Of a stretch of DNA of 64,000 bases, positions 36,489 through 45,263 are shown in pieces. Position numbers and translations under genes: made by a program. The DNA comes from Reyranella massiliensis 521 (GTDB taxonomy: Bacteria > Pseudomonadota > Alphaproteobacteria > Reyranellales > Reyranellaceae). Location: the NCBI RefSeq assembly GCF_000312425.1, contig NZ_HE997181.1, positions 964,002-1,028,001 of the forward strand. The letters are read 5' to 3'. Numbering within the stretch: the stretch's first letter is position 1; every line of letters starts with the position of its first letter. The notes below the pieces were generated by a model, which was not told the origin of the DNA, did no database searches, and saw nothing but the letters and a program-made list of their open reading frames with translations.

Positions 36489-37283
36489 TCACTTACGGCG
36501 CAGGTAAGTATCGAAGAACTGCTCGACGGCATTGAGCCCCTCTTGGCTCAGGCGGACGATGGTACGTCGCTTGTCTCCGGTGTCGCCGGAGCGCTCGATG
36601 AGGCCATGGGCCATCAGCTGCTCCATGCGGCGGAGGGCTGTCGTCAGGGGCACGCCGGACGCAGCACCCAGACTGGTGACGGTGACTTCGGCTCCCGCCA
36701 ATCGGGCGTCGTAGAGGTCGAGCAACATTTCCCAGCACGGATCGGAGAAGAGTTCGGTGGGAAAATACTGACTGCGCATCTTGCGCATTGACCGCATGTC
36801 TTTCAACGCGGCCCGCTTGCGGCCACAAGGTTCGTCAGCGAACGCTTCGGTCGACGGATTTGCCCGTTGGCGGGCCTGCCGTGCGAGCAGCGCCGCCTTC
36901 ACGGCGCGCACCAGCTTCGGCCCGTCGACGGGCTTCGTGAGCAGGTCGCGGGCGCCGAGGCGGATTGCCTCGACGGCATCGTCGAACCCTGCATGGCCAC
37001 TTACGAAAATCACCTCCGGCCGGTCGTCGTCGTCCAGCCGGCCGAGGCGTTCGGCAAACTCCAGTCCGGTCAGTTCGGGCATACGCAGATCGGAAACTAC
37101 AACCTTTGCGCGATTTCCCTCTGCCAAAAGCTGCAGCGCCAGCCCTCCGTTGCCTGCCGAGAGGCAGGAAAGGCCAGCCTTGGCGAGGCATTCAACCAGC
37201 TCCTCGACTGCGGCCGAATCGTCGTCGACCACCATGGCATCGACGTTGCGAAAAGGGCGGGCCGGACGGCCGGAACTTGTCAT
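36489..37283 (-). CDS. Response regulator with MarR-like winged-helix output domain
   Basis: This 264-residue protein has an N-terminal receiver (VVDDDSAAVEE; Asp65 in VVSDLRMPEL; Ser95 in FVSGHAG; Lys117 in LLTKPVDG). A linker with RKRAALKDMRSMRKMRSQYF follows, then a C-terminal winged helix (about residues 180-264) with TVTSLGAASGVPLTTALRRM and GLIERSGDTGDKRRTIVRLS. The wing segment SGDTGDKRRTIVRLS is MarR-like. Receiver-MarR fusions are uncommon compared with OmpR or NarL types. It is divergent from the histidine kinase gene. A palindrome at 37318-37332 lies in the shared intergenic region and could be its operator. Confidence 0.85.
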   Translation of the reverse strand: MTSSGRPARPFRNVDAMVVDDDSAAVEELVECLAKAGLSCLSAGNGGLALQLLAEGNRAKVVVSDLRMPELTGLEFAERLGRLDDDDRPEVIFVSGHAGFDDAVEAIRLGARDLLTKPVDGPKLVRAVKAALLARQARQRANPSTEAFADEPCGRKRAALKDMRSMRKMRSQYFPTELFSDPCWEMLLDLYDARLAGAEVTVTSLGAASGVPLTTALRRMEQLMAHGLIERSGDTGDKRRTIVRLSQEGLNAVEQFFDTYLRRK

Positions 37284-37317
37284 GTACGGCAGGGCTCTCT
37301 TGCAGACAGTGGCTTAA

Positions 37318-37332
37318 CCTCCAAATTGGAGG
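37318..37332. promoter_or_regulatory. Perfect palindrome between divergent regulator and kinase genes
   Basis: CCTCCAAATTGGAGG has two 7-base arms around a single central base. It lies 35 bases from the response-regulator start and 120 bases from the kinase start, in the only intergenic space between them. The size fits a winged-helix dimer site. It is assigned as a candidate operator; no binding is shown. Confidence 0.5.
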
Positions 37333-37451
37333 CGATTGGAATCGGGGTGTACCGCTGAAATTGCCCGGTTCGAGGTACATTCCGCAAGGGTTGAGCGATT
37401 TGTTTGGGTTTTTGTGGGTGGCGGCGGCCCGATAATGGCATATGTGGGGGG

Positions 37452-39641
37452 ATGGCGGTGTCTTTGGGGGAAGCCGAACAGGGCGAAGAGCGGCCGGCAC
37501 ACAGACGTGCATTGAGTCTCGTGAGCGGGTCGGCGAGCACTCGGCGTACCCTGCTTGCCGGTGTGCTGCACATTCTGCTGGTCTGGACCATGGTGTTCCT
37601 GATCATCGAGGACAACTACGGACGTGCCGTCGAAAGCTGGAAGACATCGGCGGAGAACATCGCTCTCGCGGTGGCGGCGCATGCAGCTCAGACGCAGGGT
37701 GCGGCGGATCTGGTTGTAAAAAGCATGGTCGACTGGATCGCCGAGGAGCGCATCGAGACCGAGCACCAATTTCGTCAGGTCATGGGCGAGAAGCGCTTCT
37801 ACGACGCGATGCGCGATCGCATCCTGGGGCAGCCGCAAATCGGGATCGCCCTGATCGTTGCCGCCAACGGCGATGTCGTGAACGCGACGCGAGCGTGGCC
37901 GCCGGCCGCAGTCAATGTTGCGCAACGGGATTCGTTCAGGATCGCCATCGAACCTGGAGCCATGGCACTGAGCGGGACGTCGACTGGTGTGATAACCGGC
38001 CACCCGCGCTTCTACATCGCGCGTAAGATCGTATCCGACAAGGGCGAGTTGCTCGGCGTTGTAGGTGTAGGCCTCGAAGCCAACTTCTTTGCCGCCTTCT
38101 ATAATCGCGTCGCTCTCGGTCCCGACGGTTCGCTGGCGCTGTTTCGCAATGACGGCACCTTGCTGGCCACAAATCTCCCCGATCAGAAGCTCGGATCGCG
38201 CTTCGATCAGACGCTGCCTCAACGGCTGATCGAAACAGGCGAATCCGGGAACGCCGTTCTGGCTCGTGGATCGTTTCCGTCTTATGCAGGGGGGCATCCG
38301 TCGAGCATCGTCGTTGCCACCAAGCTCGAAGGCTTTCCGGCCTATGTCACTGTCGCGGTAGGGGAAAGCGCCTTCCTGACGCCATGGCATGATCGCAACC
38401 TGCTGATCGTGGGCATCGGCATTCTGCTGACCGTCCTCACCGTCTTGGCGGGCGTGCTCATGGCGAGGCTGATCGAGCGGACCAGTGCGGCTGCACGTGA
38501 GGCTTCGGAACGGCAAGTGCTAGCGGCCATCGTCGATACGCCGTCGGCAATGACCGCCGTCGTAGACCGGCATGGCAAGGTCGTTCATGCCAATTCGCTC
38601 TTTCGCCGCCTGCTCGGGACCGGGCCGGATCGCGCCGTGGCGGACGCGCTCTTTAATCCTGCTCTCGAAGGCGTCGAGCCGCTTCTCACGTTCATCAACG
38701 GCAAGGTGCCTACCGCGGAGATCAATCTCGGCCTGTTGCAGCCGGGTGATCGGACGCGGCGGCTGCGCTTTTCTCTGTCGCGGCAATCGCTGCCCGACAG
38801 CGGTGAGAGCGTAATCCTGGTCGGTCATGACGAAACGCTCCGTCACCAAGCAGAGCGTGCGATTGCGCTGTCGGGAAAGCTCGTGACACTGGGGGAGATC
38901 ACGACAGGCATTGCGCACGAGCTTAGCCAGCCATTGAACGTGATCCGCATGGCTGCGCAGAATGCTCTGGCCGAGGCGGAATCCGAGTTACCCGCGGCGG
39001 CTGCCGGTGACGAAGATGCCGAGGAGCCGATCCCGGCGATGTCGGATGCTGAGTTCCGCGACTTCGCGGCTGCGAAACTCACCCGGATCATGGCCCAGGT
39101 CGATCGGGCCGCTGCCGTTATCTCGCGCATGCGCATATTCAGCCGCTCGACCCGCGAAGGCCCGCGACCCTTCGATCTGCGCGACGCCTGCCTCGGCGCA
39201 ATCGCCCTCATGGGACAGCCCTATCGCACTGCCGGTATTGTCCTCAGGCACGAGCTGGGCGAGGAACCGCTTGTAGTGGTAGGGCACCAGCCGTTGATCG
39301 AGCAGGCGTTGGTTGCCGTGCTCGGTAATGCCCGCGATGCACTCGGCGATACCGCGCAAAGTGACAAGGTCGTCGACGTTTCGGCCGGGCGGAGTGCCGA
39401 TGGCCACCTGCGGGTGCGCATTGCCGACAATGGGCCGGGTGTCCCCGAAGAGATTCGCGAGCGCATCTTCGAACCATTCTTCACGACGAAGCCCGAAGGC
39501 CAGGCTACGGGCCTAGGCCTCGCCGTTGCCTATGGCATTCTGCGCGATGCAGGCGGAAGCTTGACCTTGGAGCCGAGCGGCGCAGGCGCCATTTTCCAGA
39601 TTGACCTGCCCGACAACATGTCCTGCGGCTCTCAGGTATGA
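37452..39641 (+). CDS. Sensor histidine kinase with extracytoplasmic sensor and PAS domain
   Basis: This 729-residue protein has membrane segments near residues 34-52 and 317-338, with a Cache-type periplasmic sensor between them. A PAS-like domain follows (about 350-455), then the H-box [20 protein letters not shown] (His489) and the ATP-binding domain with N-box [19 protein letters not shown] and [10 protein letters not shown]. In the dimerisation domain an acidic Ala/Pro-rich insertion (about residues 508-532, with [17 protein letters not shown]) lies between the helices. The start at 37452 follows a run of G residues. The phosphatase-like gene overlaps its end by four bases and three response regulators lie upstream. 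Confidence 0.92.
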   Translation: MAVSLGEAEQGEERPAHRRALSLVSGSASTRRTLLAGVLHILLVWTMVFLIIEDNYGRAVESWKTSAENIALAVAAHAAQTQGAADLVVKSMVDWIAEERIETEHQFRQVMGEKRFYDAMRDRILGQPQIGIALIVAANGDVVNATRAWPPAAVNVAQRDSFRIAIEPGAMALSGTSTGVITGHPRFYIARKIVSDKGELLGVVGVGLEANFFAAFYNRVALGPDGSLALFRNDGTLLATNLPDQKLGSRFDQTLPQRLIETGESGNAVLARGSFPSYAGGHPSSIVVATKLEGFPAYVTVAVGESAFLTPWHDRNLLIVGIGILLTVLTVLAGVLMARLIERTSAAAREASERQVLAAIVDTPSAMTAVVDRHGKVVHANSLFRRLLGTGPDRAVADALFNPALEGVEPLLTFINGKVPTAEINLGLLQPGDRTRRLRFSLSRQSLPDSGESVILVGHDETLRHQAERAIALSGKLVTLGEITTGIAHELSQPLNVIRMAAQNALAEAESELPAAAAGDEDAEEPIPAMSDAEFRDFAAAKLTRIMAQVDRAAAVISRMRIFSRSTREGPRPFDLRDACLGAIALMGQPYRTAGIVLRHELGEEPLVVVGHQPLIEQALVAVLGNARDALGDTAQSDKVVDVSAGRSADGHLRVRIADNGPGVPEEIRERIFEPFFTTKPEGQATGLGLAVAYGILRDAGGSLTLEPSGAGAIFQIDLPDNMSCGSQV

Positions 39642-40141
39642 CGATCGGCGTTCTGTTTGTATCTACCGGCGGTATCTGCCGCGCGCCAATGGCGGCAAGT
39701 GTGTTCCGTACCTTCGCGCGGCGAGGCCGGATCGAACACCTGTTCGACGTCGCCAGTGCTGGAACGTTCGATGGCCATGTCGGCGAAGCGCCGTCGCTGT
39801 TGGCGCACGAGGTCACCGAACGACGTGGCTACATGCTCGGTGCGGTAAAGATACGGTCGCTGCAGCCGGACGATCTGGCGCGCTACGATCATCCGATTGC
39901 CATGGATCGGACCAACCTCGCTGCGATGCGCTGGATGGCGCCGGCTGGTTGCACCGACCGGCCGCAACTCCTCCTGCGGCACGTCCATGAGGCTGGCGCA
40001 ACGGACATCGTCGATCCCTACGGCGGCAGCGTCGCTGACTACGAGCGGGCGCTCGACCTGATCGAGAAGGGCTGTGCTGGCCTGATGATGAATATCGTCC
40101 AGGCCTTGCAGAAATCATCGGGGCAGGGGCCCGCAGGCTAG
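39638..40141 (+). CDS. Low-molecular-weight protein tyrosine phosphatase homologue with Ser in place of the nucleophilic Cys
   Basis: This 167-residue protein matches the LMW-PTP/arsenate-reductase fold. The P-loop, normally CxGNICRS, reads VSTGGICRAP: Ser9 replaces the nucleophile and Gly replaces Asn, while Cys14 and Arg15 remain. The general acid Asp126 in IVDPYGGSVADYE is kept. Such a protein could bind phosphorylated ligands but should not form the phosphocysteine intermediate. It is translationally coupled to the histidine kinase gene (ATGA overlap), suggesting a regulatory partner rather than an independent enzyme. Confidence 0.85.
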   Translation: MTIGVLFVSTGGICRAPMAASVFRTFARRGRIEHLFDVASAGTFDGHVGEAPSLLAHEVTERRGYMLGAVKIRSLQPDDLARYDHPIAMDRTNLAAMRWMAPAGCTDRPQLLLRHVHEAGATDIVDPYGGSVADYERALDLIEKGCAGLMMNIVQALQKSSGQGPAG

Positions 40142-41010
40142 CGGCGGGTGAACAGGAGATCCTGCTGGTGCGGCGGCATGGTTTCGATCCGCCGCGGCGC
40201 CGTAGGGTGGCGCCAGCGCAGGTACCATTCGAGTTCGTAGCTGTTGTCGATCACCCAGGCGGAAAAGCCAGCCGTCCGCAAGCCGTCAAAGACATTTCGC
40301 CATGCCGCGAGATCATCCTGCGGACTTGCCTCGACAACGATGTCCATGGTCTGCGGATAGAGATGAAGCTGACCGAGGATGTACCGAAGAATCGGCGGCT
40401 CCGCTCCTTCGACGTCCATCTTGATGAGCCGAAGACGCTGGATTTCGTCGGCAGTCAGGATCTGGTCCAGCGGTCGTGCTTCGACCGAGGCTATCAATGT
40501 GCCGCCGCGCGAGGCGAGAGTCGTCGCGGCGCCGATATTGGCGCTGCTGATCTCGTAAAGCTCGAGGGTGCCAGGCTTGTCGGAAACGGCGGCGTTGATT
40601 GCGCGCACATTTATCGAGGCGGGGTTGAGCGCGAGGTTTTTCTGCAATAACGCGAATGTCCGGGGCGACGCTTCGATCGCCACGACCTGACCGGCGCGAC
40701 CGACGCGGGCGGAGGCCAGCAGCGTGTCGTAGCCAATATTGGCGCCGATATCGACGAAGACGTCGCCGCTTTTGAGGTTTTGCTCGATCACCCGCGATAC
40801 GTCCGGCTCCCAGACGCCGAAATGCAGGATCATGCGCTGGATGAGATCTTCGGTGCTGCAGTGAAGCTTCGCGCCGAAGAAGGTCGTTGCGACGTGTTCT
40901 GGCCCCAGCAGGCGGAGCGCCTTGTTGTATCCGCGGAAGACGAAACAGGCCGCCCGCAGCGGCAGGCGCCTGATGGTGCCAATGATAGCCTTATGGAGCA
41001 GCCTGATCAT
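40138..41010 (-). CDS. FkbM-family SAM-dependent methyltransferase
   Basis: This 290-residue protein has the SAM motif DVFVDIGANIGYDTLLAS, followed by VVAIEASPRTFALLQKNLAL and LIKMDVEGAEPPILRYIL, the defining FkbM segments. The N-terminal 60 residues include FRGYNKALRLLGPEHVATTF. It would methylate a hydroxyl of a sugar, lipid or small molecule; the acceptor is unknown. It stands alone and ends convergently with the phosphatase-like gene (four-base overlap). Confidence 0.88.
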   Translation of the reverse strand: MIRLLHKAIIGTIRRLPLRAACFVFRGYNKALRLLGPEHVATTFFGAKLHCSTEDLIQRMILHFGVWEPDVSRVIEQNLKSGDVFVDIGANIGYDTLLASARVGRAGQVVAIEASPRTFALLQKNLALNPASINVRAINAAVSDKPGTLELYEISSANIGAATTLASRGGTLIASVEARPLDQILTADEIQRLRLIKMDVEGAEPPILRYILGQLHLYPQTMDIVVEASPQDDLAAWRNVFDGLRTAGFSAWVIDNSYELEWYLRWRHPTAPRRIETMPPHQQDLLFTRR

Positions 41011-41100
41011 GACGCCACCTTACAGTGGCATGCCTTGATAACCGAGCCCGCTTCCGGGCGCTTTGGGCGAACTCTTACCGGCCCCGGCGACGTTGTTGCC

Positions 41101-41124
41101 GCCGCCCGTTCGGCTGCGGGCGGC
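41101..41124 (-). terminator. Candidate hairpin terminator after the AHSA1 gene
   Basis: GCCGCCCG and CGGGCGGC form a perfect 8-base stem around an 8-base loop, 7-14 bases past the stop of the AHSA1 gene. There is no clear U-tract, so termination is uncertain. Confidence 0.35.
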
Positions 41125-41130
41125 AGCGTC

Positions 41131-41607
41131 TCAGGTTCTACAGCTTTGCAACAAGCGCCGTGAGCTGGTCGGCGCAGATGCCCCAGCCTTGATGGAGCCC
41201 ATCTTCTCGTGCGCCTCGCGGTCCTCGACCGTCCAGTGGCGTACCGTTGCGGTGTAGCGGGTCTTGCCGCCTTCGTCCTCGAAGGTGAGGATCAACGTCA
41301 TGAATGGCTTCTCGGACGGCTCCCATGCCGTCGTGAAGGCGTCCGTGACGACGATTCGTTCGTTCGGTACCACTTCCAGATAGACGCCCCGGTTGGGCAT
41401 GTTCTGGCCATCGGGCCCGCGCATCACGATGAAATTGGCGCCGCCCGGCCTTACGTCGAGTTCGGCCACCGGCGTCGTGTAGGGCAGGGGGGCAAACCAT
41501 TGCTTCAGCAGGGCAGGATCGGTCCAGGCCCGGTAGAGCTTCTCGCGAGGCGCATCGATCAGGCGGGTCAGCACCAGTTCTCGGTCGGCGGTGGAAGAGG
41601 CGGTCAT
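41131..41607 (-). CDS. AHSA1/SRPBCC-family protein with an apparent frameshift near its 3' end
   Basis: This 158-residue open frame starts MTASSTADRELVLTRLIDAP and has the AHSA1 pattern REKLYRAWTDPALLKQWFAP, PGGANFIVMRGPDGQNMP and VEDREAHEKMG. The last 22 residues do not match the family. The neighbouring frame continues HQGWGICADQLTALVAKL from the same point and stops at 41138, the expected family ending. A single missing base at about 41195-41196 restores the family sequence GFHQGWGICADQL. Whether this is an assembly error or a real mutation cannot be told from the window. The upstream long open frame to 43395 is a shadow of the kinase gene. The natural start is 41607. Confidence 0.78.
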   Translation of the reverse strand: MTASSTADRELVLTRLIDAPREKLYRAWTDPALLKQWFAPLPYTTPVAELDVRPGGANFIVMRGPDGQNMPNRGVYLEVVPNERIVVTDAFTTAWEPSEKPFMTLILTFEDEGGKTRYTATVRHWTVEDREAHEKMGSIKAGASAPTSSRRLLQSCRT

Positions 41608-41736
41608 TGGGGCTCCAGTCGAGGTTCTAGTCCCGAGGACGAATGGCGGGGCGGACATCCGACATCTGGAACAGCTTTTTTCTTTGCGTGCCTGCAGCCT
41701 GCAACTTAGCCTTCCAGACAGGGGGACATTCGGCAC

Positions 41737-44016
41737 ATGGTCGAGGTCGGATCCGACAGGAGCGGCGCACCGGACGTCGATTTCGCCGCCCTGCCAGCGG
41801 GCACGAAGATCGGACGATACGAAGTGCTTGCCGTGTTGGGGCAGGGTGGCTTTGGCATTACCTATCATGCCCGCGACGCCCAGCTTGGCCGTGAAGTCGC
41901 CGTCAAGGAGTACCTGCCGACGTCGCTTGCCATACGGCAGCGCGGATCGACCGTGTCGCCGCGCTCGACCAGGGTTGTCGACGATTTCACCCGTGGGCGC
42001 GACCGTTTTGTCGCCGAGGGGCGCACACTGGCCACGCTCCACCGTGCGCCGGGAATCGTGCGGGTCTTCGATTTCCTCGAACTCAACGATACCGCCTATA
42101 TCGTCATGGAACTGATCCGGGGCGATACGCTCGACAAGCGGTTGAAGTCGGTCGGAAGGCTCGACCCGCCCGCCGTCGACCGGATTCTGTGGACGCTGCT
42201 CGACGGCCTCGAGCAGGTTCACGCTGCAGGTTTCCTGCATCGTGACATCAAGCCATCCAACATCATGCTGGATGAACAGGGCAATCCGACACTGATCGAC
42301 TTTGGCGCCGCGCGGGCTGCGATGACCGGGCGGATGGCGACCATGACGGCCGTGTTCACTCCCGGCTACGCGGCTGCCGAGCAGATGAGCTCTGCCGAGC
42401 AGGGGCCCTGGACGGACATCTATGGCCTCGCGGCGACGCTCTACCACGCAATCGCCGGCAAGGCGCCGCCCAGCGCGATCGATCGCATGCTCGACGATCA
42501 ATACGAGCCGCTTACCCGTCTCGCCGATCCGGAATTCTCGCGCGGCCTTCTGGCAGGTCTCGATGCCGCGCTGGCCGTACGCGCGTCCGATCGTCCACAG
42601 TCGATCGGCTCCTGGCGCACGCTCATCTCGGCGTTCGATCCCGAGGCAACCATCGTGATGCGACCTCGGGTGTCGGCCCTTGCACCTTCGGCGCTGTCGC
42701 CCTCGCCAGCGCCACGCCGTATCGGCCTCTATGCCGGAGGGGCCGTGGCAGCATTGCTCCTTGTTGCCGGCGGGACCTACCTTACGCTGACGTCGCGGCC
42801 TCCGTCGCCTCAGGCCCTCTCCCTTCAGGATATGAGGACCGAGGATCTCGAACGTCTTCTGGCGGAGCGGCGCGCTGCCGATGCGGCGGCGACAGAGAAG
42901 CGGCGGCTCGAAGAGGAGGCCCGGCGTAAGGCCGACGTCGATAGCGCGGCCAAGCGACAGGCCGATGCCGACCTCGCGAAAGCACAGCAACAACTTCAGT
43001 CGGCCGAGCAGGAGCTGGGCCGCTTGCGTGGCGAGATCGAAGCCAGTCGGCAGCAGATGCAAAGCGGGGCGGAGTCTGCAGCCCAGCGTGTCGAAGCGGA
43101 AGCAGCACAGCGCCGCGCGGAGGCCGAGATCGCCGCCTTGAAGAATGCGGAGCTGGTGGCACGCCAGAAGGCTGCCGCGGAAGCCGAGGCGAAGCACCGG
43201 GCCGACGAGGCGTTGGCTCGGGCGCAGGCCGAGCGGCAGCGCGCAGAAGCCGAGGCGCTGCGCAAAGCTGAAGAGGCAAGGGCGCACGGCGCCGTCGCCG
43301 CAGCGATTGCTGCTTTCGATGGCGCCTATGGTGGCACCTACGATCAGATGGGCGCGCGCCCGGGGGATCATGGGCCCCGTCAGGTATCGCTTCAAATTTC
43401 AAGCGGAGTCGGCAGCGGCAGCCTGCAGAACACGATCTGCGGCAACAGCCCGATCTCGATCCGGGTCACGCCGGCTGGTGATGTTTCCGGCGAGGCGACG
43501 ACCTTCGACGCGACTTGCCAAAAATTGCCGCTCACGGTGAAAGGTAAGCTCGACGGAGGCCGCCTGCTGATTCAACTGGCCGGAGTCGGTGTTGGAGGTG
43601 GGGCGAGTCTGGCGCTCGTCGGATCGTCCTCGGTGGGTCGGGTTGCGGCAAAGCCGGCACCGTCGATCGTTGCCGCACCGCCGGCCCCACCTGTCGACAC
43701 CGCGCGCTGGGTGGGCCGCATCAAATGCGCGACATGGCCGGGCAATGGCCTGCCTCTCGATCTTTCGGCGACCGGCGGCCAGGTGACGAGCGGTCCGCGA
43801 GACAGCGTGGCCTTCTCGATGACCATCAGCGGCACACGCTACTCTGCCAGCGTCAAATGGACAGTCCCCGATCCGATACGAAGCTTCAGCGGGACTTTCT
43901 TCGGCACGATTGCGGGCGACCGGATTTCGGCAACGACAATTGCACGCTCCGACTTCAAGAGCATGCCAGGGCCGCCAGACGATCAGTGCACGCTCGACCT
44001 ATCCAAGGTGCGTTAG
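41737..44016 (+). CDS. Membrane-anchored Ser/Thr protein kinase with coiled-coil and C-terminal extracytoplasmic region
   Basis: This 759-residue protein has a Hanks-type kinase domain (residues 27-300). It shows the Gly loop LGQGGFG, Lys57 in VAVKEYLP, catalytic FLHRDIKPSN (Asp170, Lys172, Asn175) and metal-binding LIDFG (Asp188). An activation-segment-like AVFTPGYAAAEQ follows. A single membrane helix lies at about 330-350, then a long Ala/Glu/Arg-rich coiled coil (about 365-515). The C-terminal region (about 520-759) contains two similar blocks, each starting near a W/G-rich beta segment (TICGNSP and IKCATWPG). It would sit outside the cell membrane. All kinase residues are intact. Confidence 0.9.
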   Translation: MVEVGSDRSGAPDVDFAALPAGTKIGRYEVLAVLGQGGFGITYHARDAQLGREVAVKEYLPTSLAIRQRGSTVSPRSTRVVDDFTRGRDRFVAEGRTLATLHRAPGIVRVFDFLELNDTAYIVMELIRGDTLDKRLKSVGRLDPPAVDRILWTLLDGLEQVHAAGFLHRDIKPSNIMLDEQGNPTLIDFGAARAAMTGRMATMTAVFTPGYAAAEQMSSAEQGPWTDIYGLAATLYHAIAGKAPPSAIDRMLDDQYEPLTRLADPEFSRGLLAGLDAALAVRASDRPQSIGSWRTLISAFDPEATIVMRPRVSALAPSALSPSPAPRRIGLYAGGAVAALLLVAGGTYLTLTSRPPSPQALSLQDMRTEDLERLLAERRAADAAATEKRRLEEEARRKADVDSAAKRQADADLAKAQQQLQSAEQELGRLRGEIEASRQQMQSGAESAAQRVEAEAAQRRAEAEIAALKNAELVARQKAAAEAEAKHRADEALARAQAERQRAEAEALRKAEEARAHGAVAAAIAAFDGAYGGTYDQMGARPGDHGPRQVSLQISSGVGSGSLQNTICGNSPISIRVTPAGDVSGEATTFDATCQKLPLTVKGKLDGGRLLIQLAGVGVGGGASLALVGSSSVGRVAAKPAPSIVAAPPAPPVDTARWVGRIKCATWPGNGLPLDLSATGGQVTSGPRDSVAFSMTISGTRYSASVKWTVPDPIRSFSGTFFGTIAGDRISATTIARSDFKSMPGPPDDQCTLDLSKVR

Positions 44017-45146
44017 CGGGCCGCCGAAACACCCGGTGTGACGCCGCCATATTCGTGACTGACGCGGCCATTCCAGCCGTATCCGACATAGCCGCCGGCT
44101 GCATCGTAGAGATAGTCGAAGCCCTGCAGGAACATGCGGCCCGTGTTCACGAAGACGCCTGCGTCTCTCACCACCTCGACCTTTTCGGGATGGAGCGGAT
44201 TGCCGCGACGGCCGACGGTCAGATGGTAGTGCGCGGGTTGCGGCCGCTGCCTGTCCGGCATGTAGAGGTCGATCCGTGTGCCCTCCGGCGCAGCGTGACC
44301 GCGCTCCAGCCGCGTTCCTGCCGGCGGCGAGAGGAACATGTAGTTGATGCCGGTATCCATGAGCATGGTGCCGCGTCCCTCCCGACCATCGACGGATATG
44401 GTCAGCGGCGCACCATTCCAGTCCGGCACGCCGGGCGTATGAGCCTTCGGCGTCAGTTTGACGAACGCCATATGGCGGGTGAGCTCGGGGGTCATGCCGA
44501 GATGGACGCCGTTGCGGGTGATCACATAACCTTGACGTACGTGGCCGACCGGCTGGCCCGACGCCAGTGACGTGAGGCTGACGAAGGGGTTCTTGGGCGC
44601 CGAGACAGTGGTGCCCTGCGCGGAATCGCGATCGAAACCGACGCCCATGAAGCCGACATTGCGCGGGTTCTGCTCCGGTCGGCAATCGCGGGCGTGCTCC
44701 AGGCAGGTGATGTGGGTAACACGCAGGACCTGCACGCGCGCCGTGGCAACGGGCGTATGCGCATCGCGCTGGATCACGATGTCGGTGAGATAGTGCTCGC
44801 CGTTCAGGATGCGACCGCTGCTGTTGTAGACCAGCCGCCCGGGTCCCTGAGCCACATCGCCCGGCCCCGGCGCGAAATGCTCAGCCGACGTGACGATACC
44901 CGTCGAGCCGGTATCCATGCCGAACCAGCGTGGCCGCGCACCATTGAGTTTCAACCAGACCTGCGGCACGTGTTCCATCGAGATCGGTCCGTTGGCGAAT
45001 GGGATCTCGAGAGCCGTAAGGCCCTCGTATTGCCGCCAGCGGTCTTGGTCTGGTCGTTCTGTCTGGCTGTAACCTCCGGTCGCCAGAGCGGCTGTCGCAG
45101 CGATGGCAGCCGAGCCGGCCAGGAGTGTGCGCGTCACTCTTGCCAT
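44013..45146 (-). CDS. Secreted pepsin-like aspartic protease homologue with two DTG motifs
   Basis: This 377-residue protein has a signal (MARVTRTLLAGSAAIAATAA, ending near GGYSQT). DTG motifs occur at Asp78 (FGMDTGSTGIV) and Asp264 (MLMDTGINYMFL), 186 residues apart, close to the spacing of the two active-site Asp residues in pepsin-fold enzymes. This suggests a bilobal, not retropepsin-type, protease. Two Cys (148, 155) could form a disulfide. Protease activity is not shown; the flap Tyr is not identified. A start seven codons earlier is possible, but GGGAG lies properly in front of 45146. Confidence 0.75.
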   Translation of the reverse strand: MARVTRTLLAGSAAIAATAALATGGYSQTERPDQDRWRQYEGLTALEIPFANGPISMEHVPQVWLKLNGARPRWFGMDTGSTGIVTSAEHFAPGPGDVAQGPGRLVYNSSGRILNGEHYLTDIVIQRDAHTPVATARVQVLRVTHITCLEHARDCRPEQNPRNVGFMGVGFDRDSAQGTTVSAPKNPFVSLTSLASGQPVGHVRQGYVITRNGVHLGMTPELTRHMAFVKLTPKAHTPGVPDWNGAPLTISVDGREGRGTMLMDTGINYMFLSPPAGTRLERGHAAPEGTRIDLYMPDRQRPQPAHYHLTVGRRGNPLHPEKVEVVRDAGVFVNTGRMFLQGFDYLYDAAGGYVGYGWNGRVSHEYGGVTPGVSAAR

Positions 45147-45263
45147 TGAGAATTCTCCCATTTCCATTATCGCCAGACCGCGAGATCGTTCACTCTGTGC
45201 CGAGATGAAGTTTTCACACACCAAGGTCTTGCATCCAAATAACCGCTGGGGCGTTGTGTAACG

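Noticed and set aside
41131..43395. 754-residue open frame on the minus strand across the kinase gene
   Set aside because: Only its last 159 codons match a family (AHSA1); the rest lies opposite the well-supported kinase and is a GC-driven shadow.
45148..45157. GAGAATTCTC palindrome before the pepsin-like gene
   Set aside because: It overlaps the ribosome-binding site of the gene and is short; chance is likely at this length.
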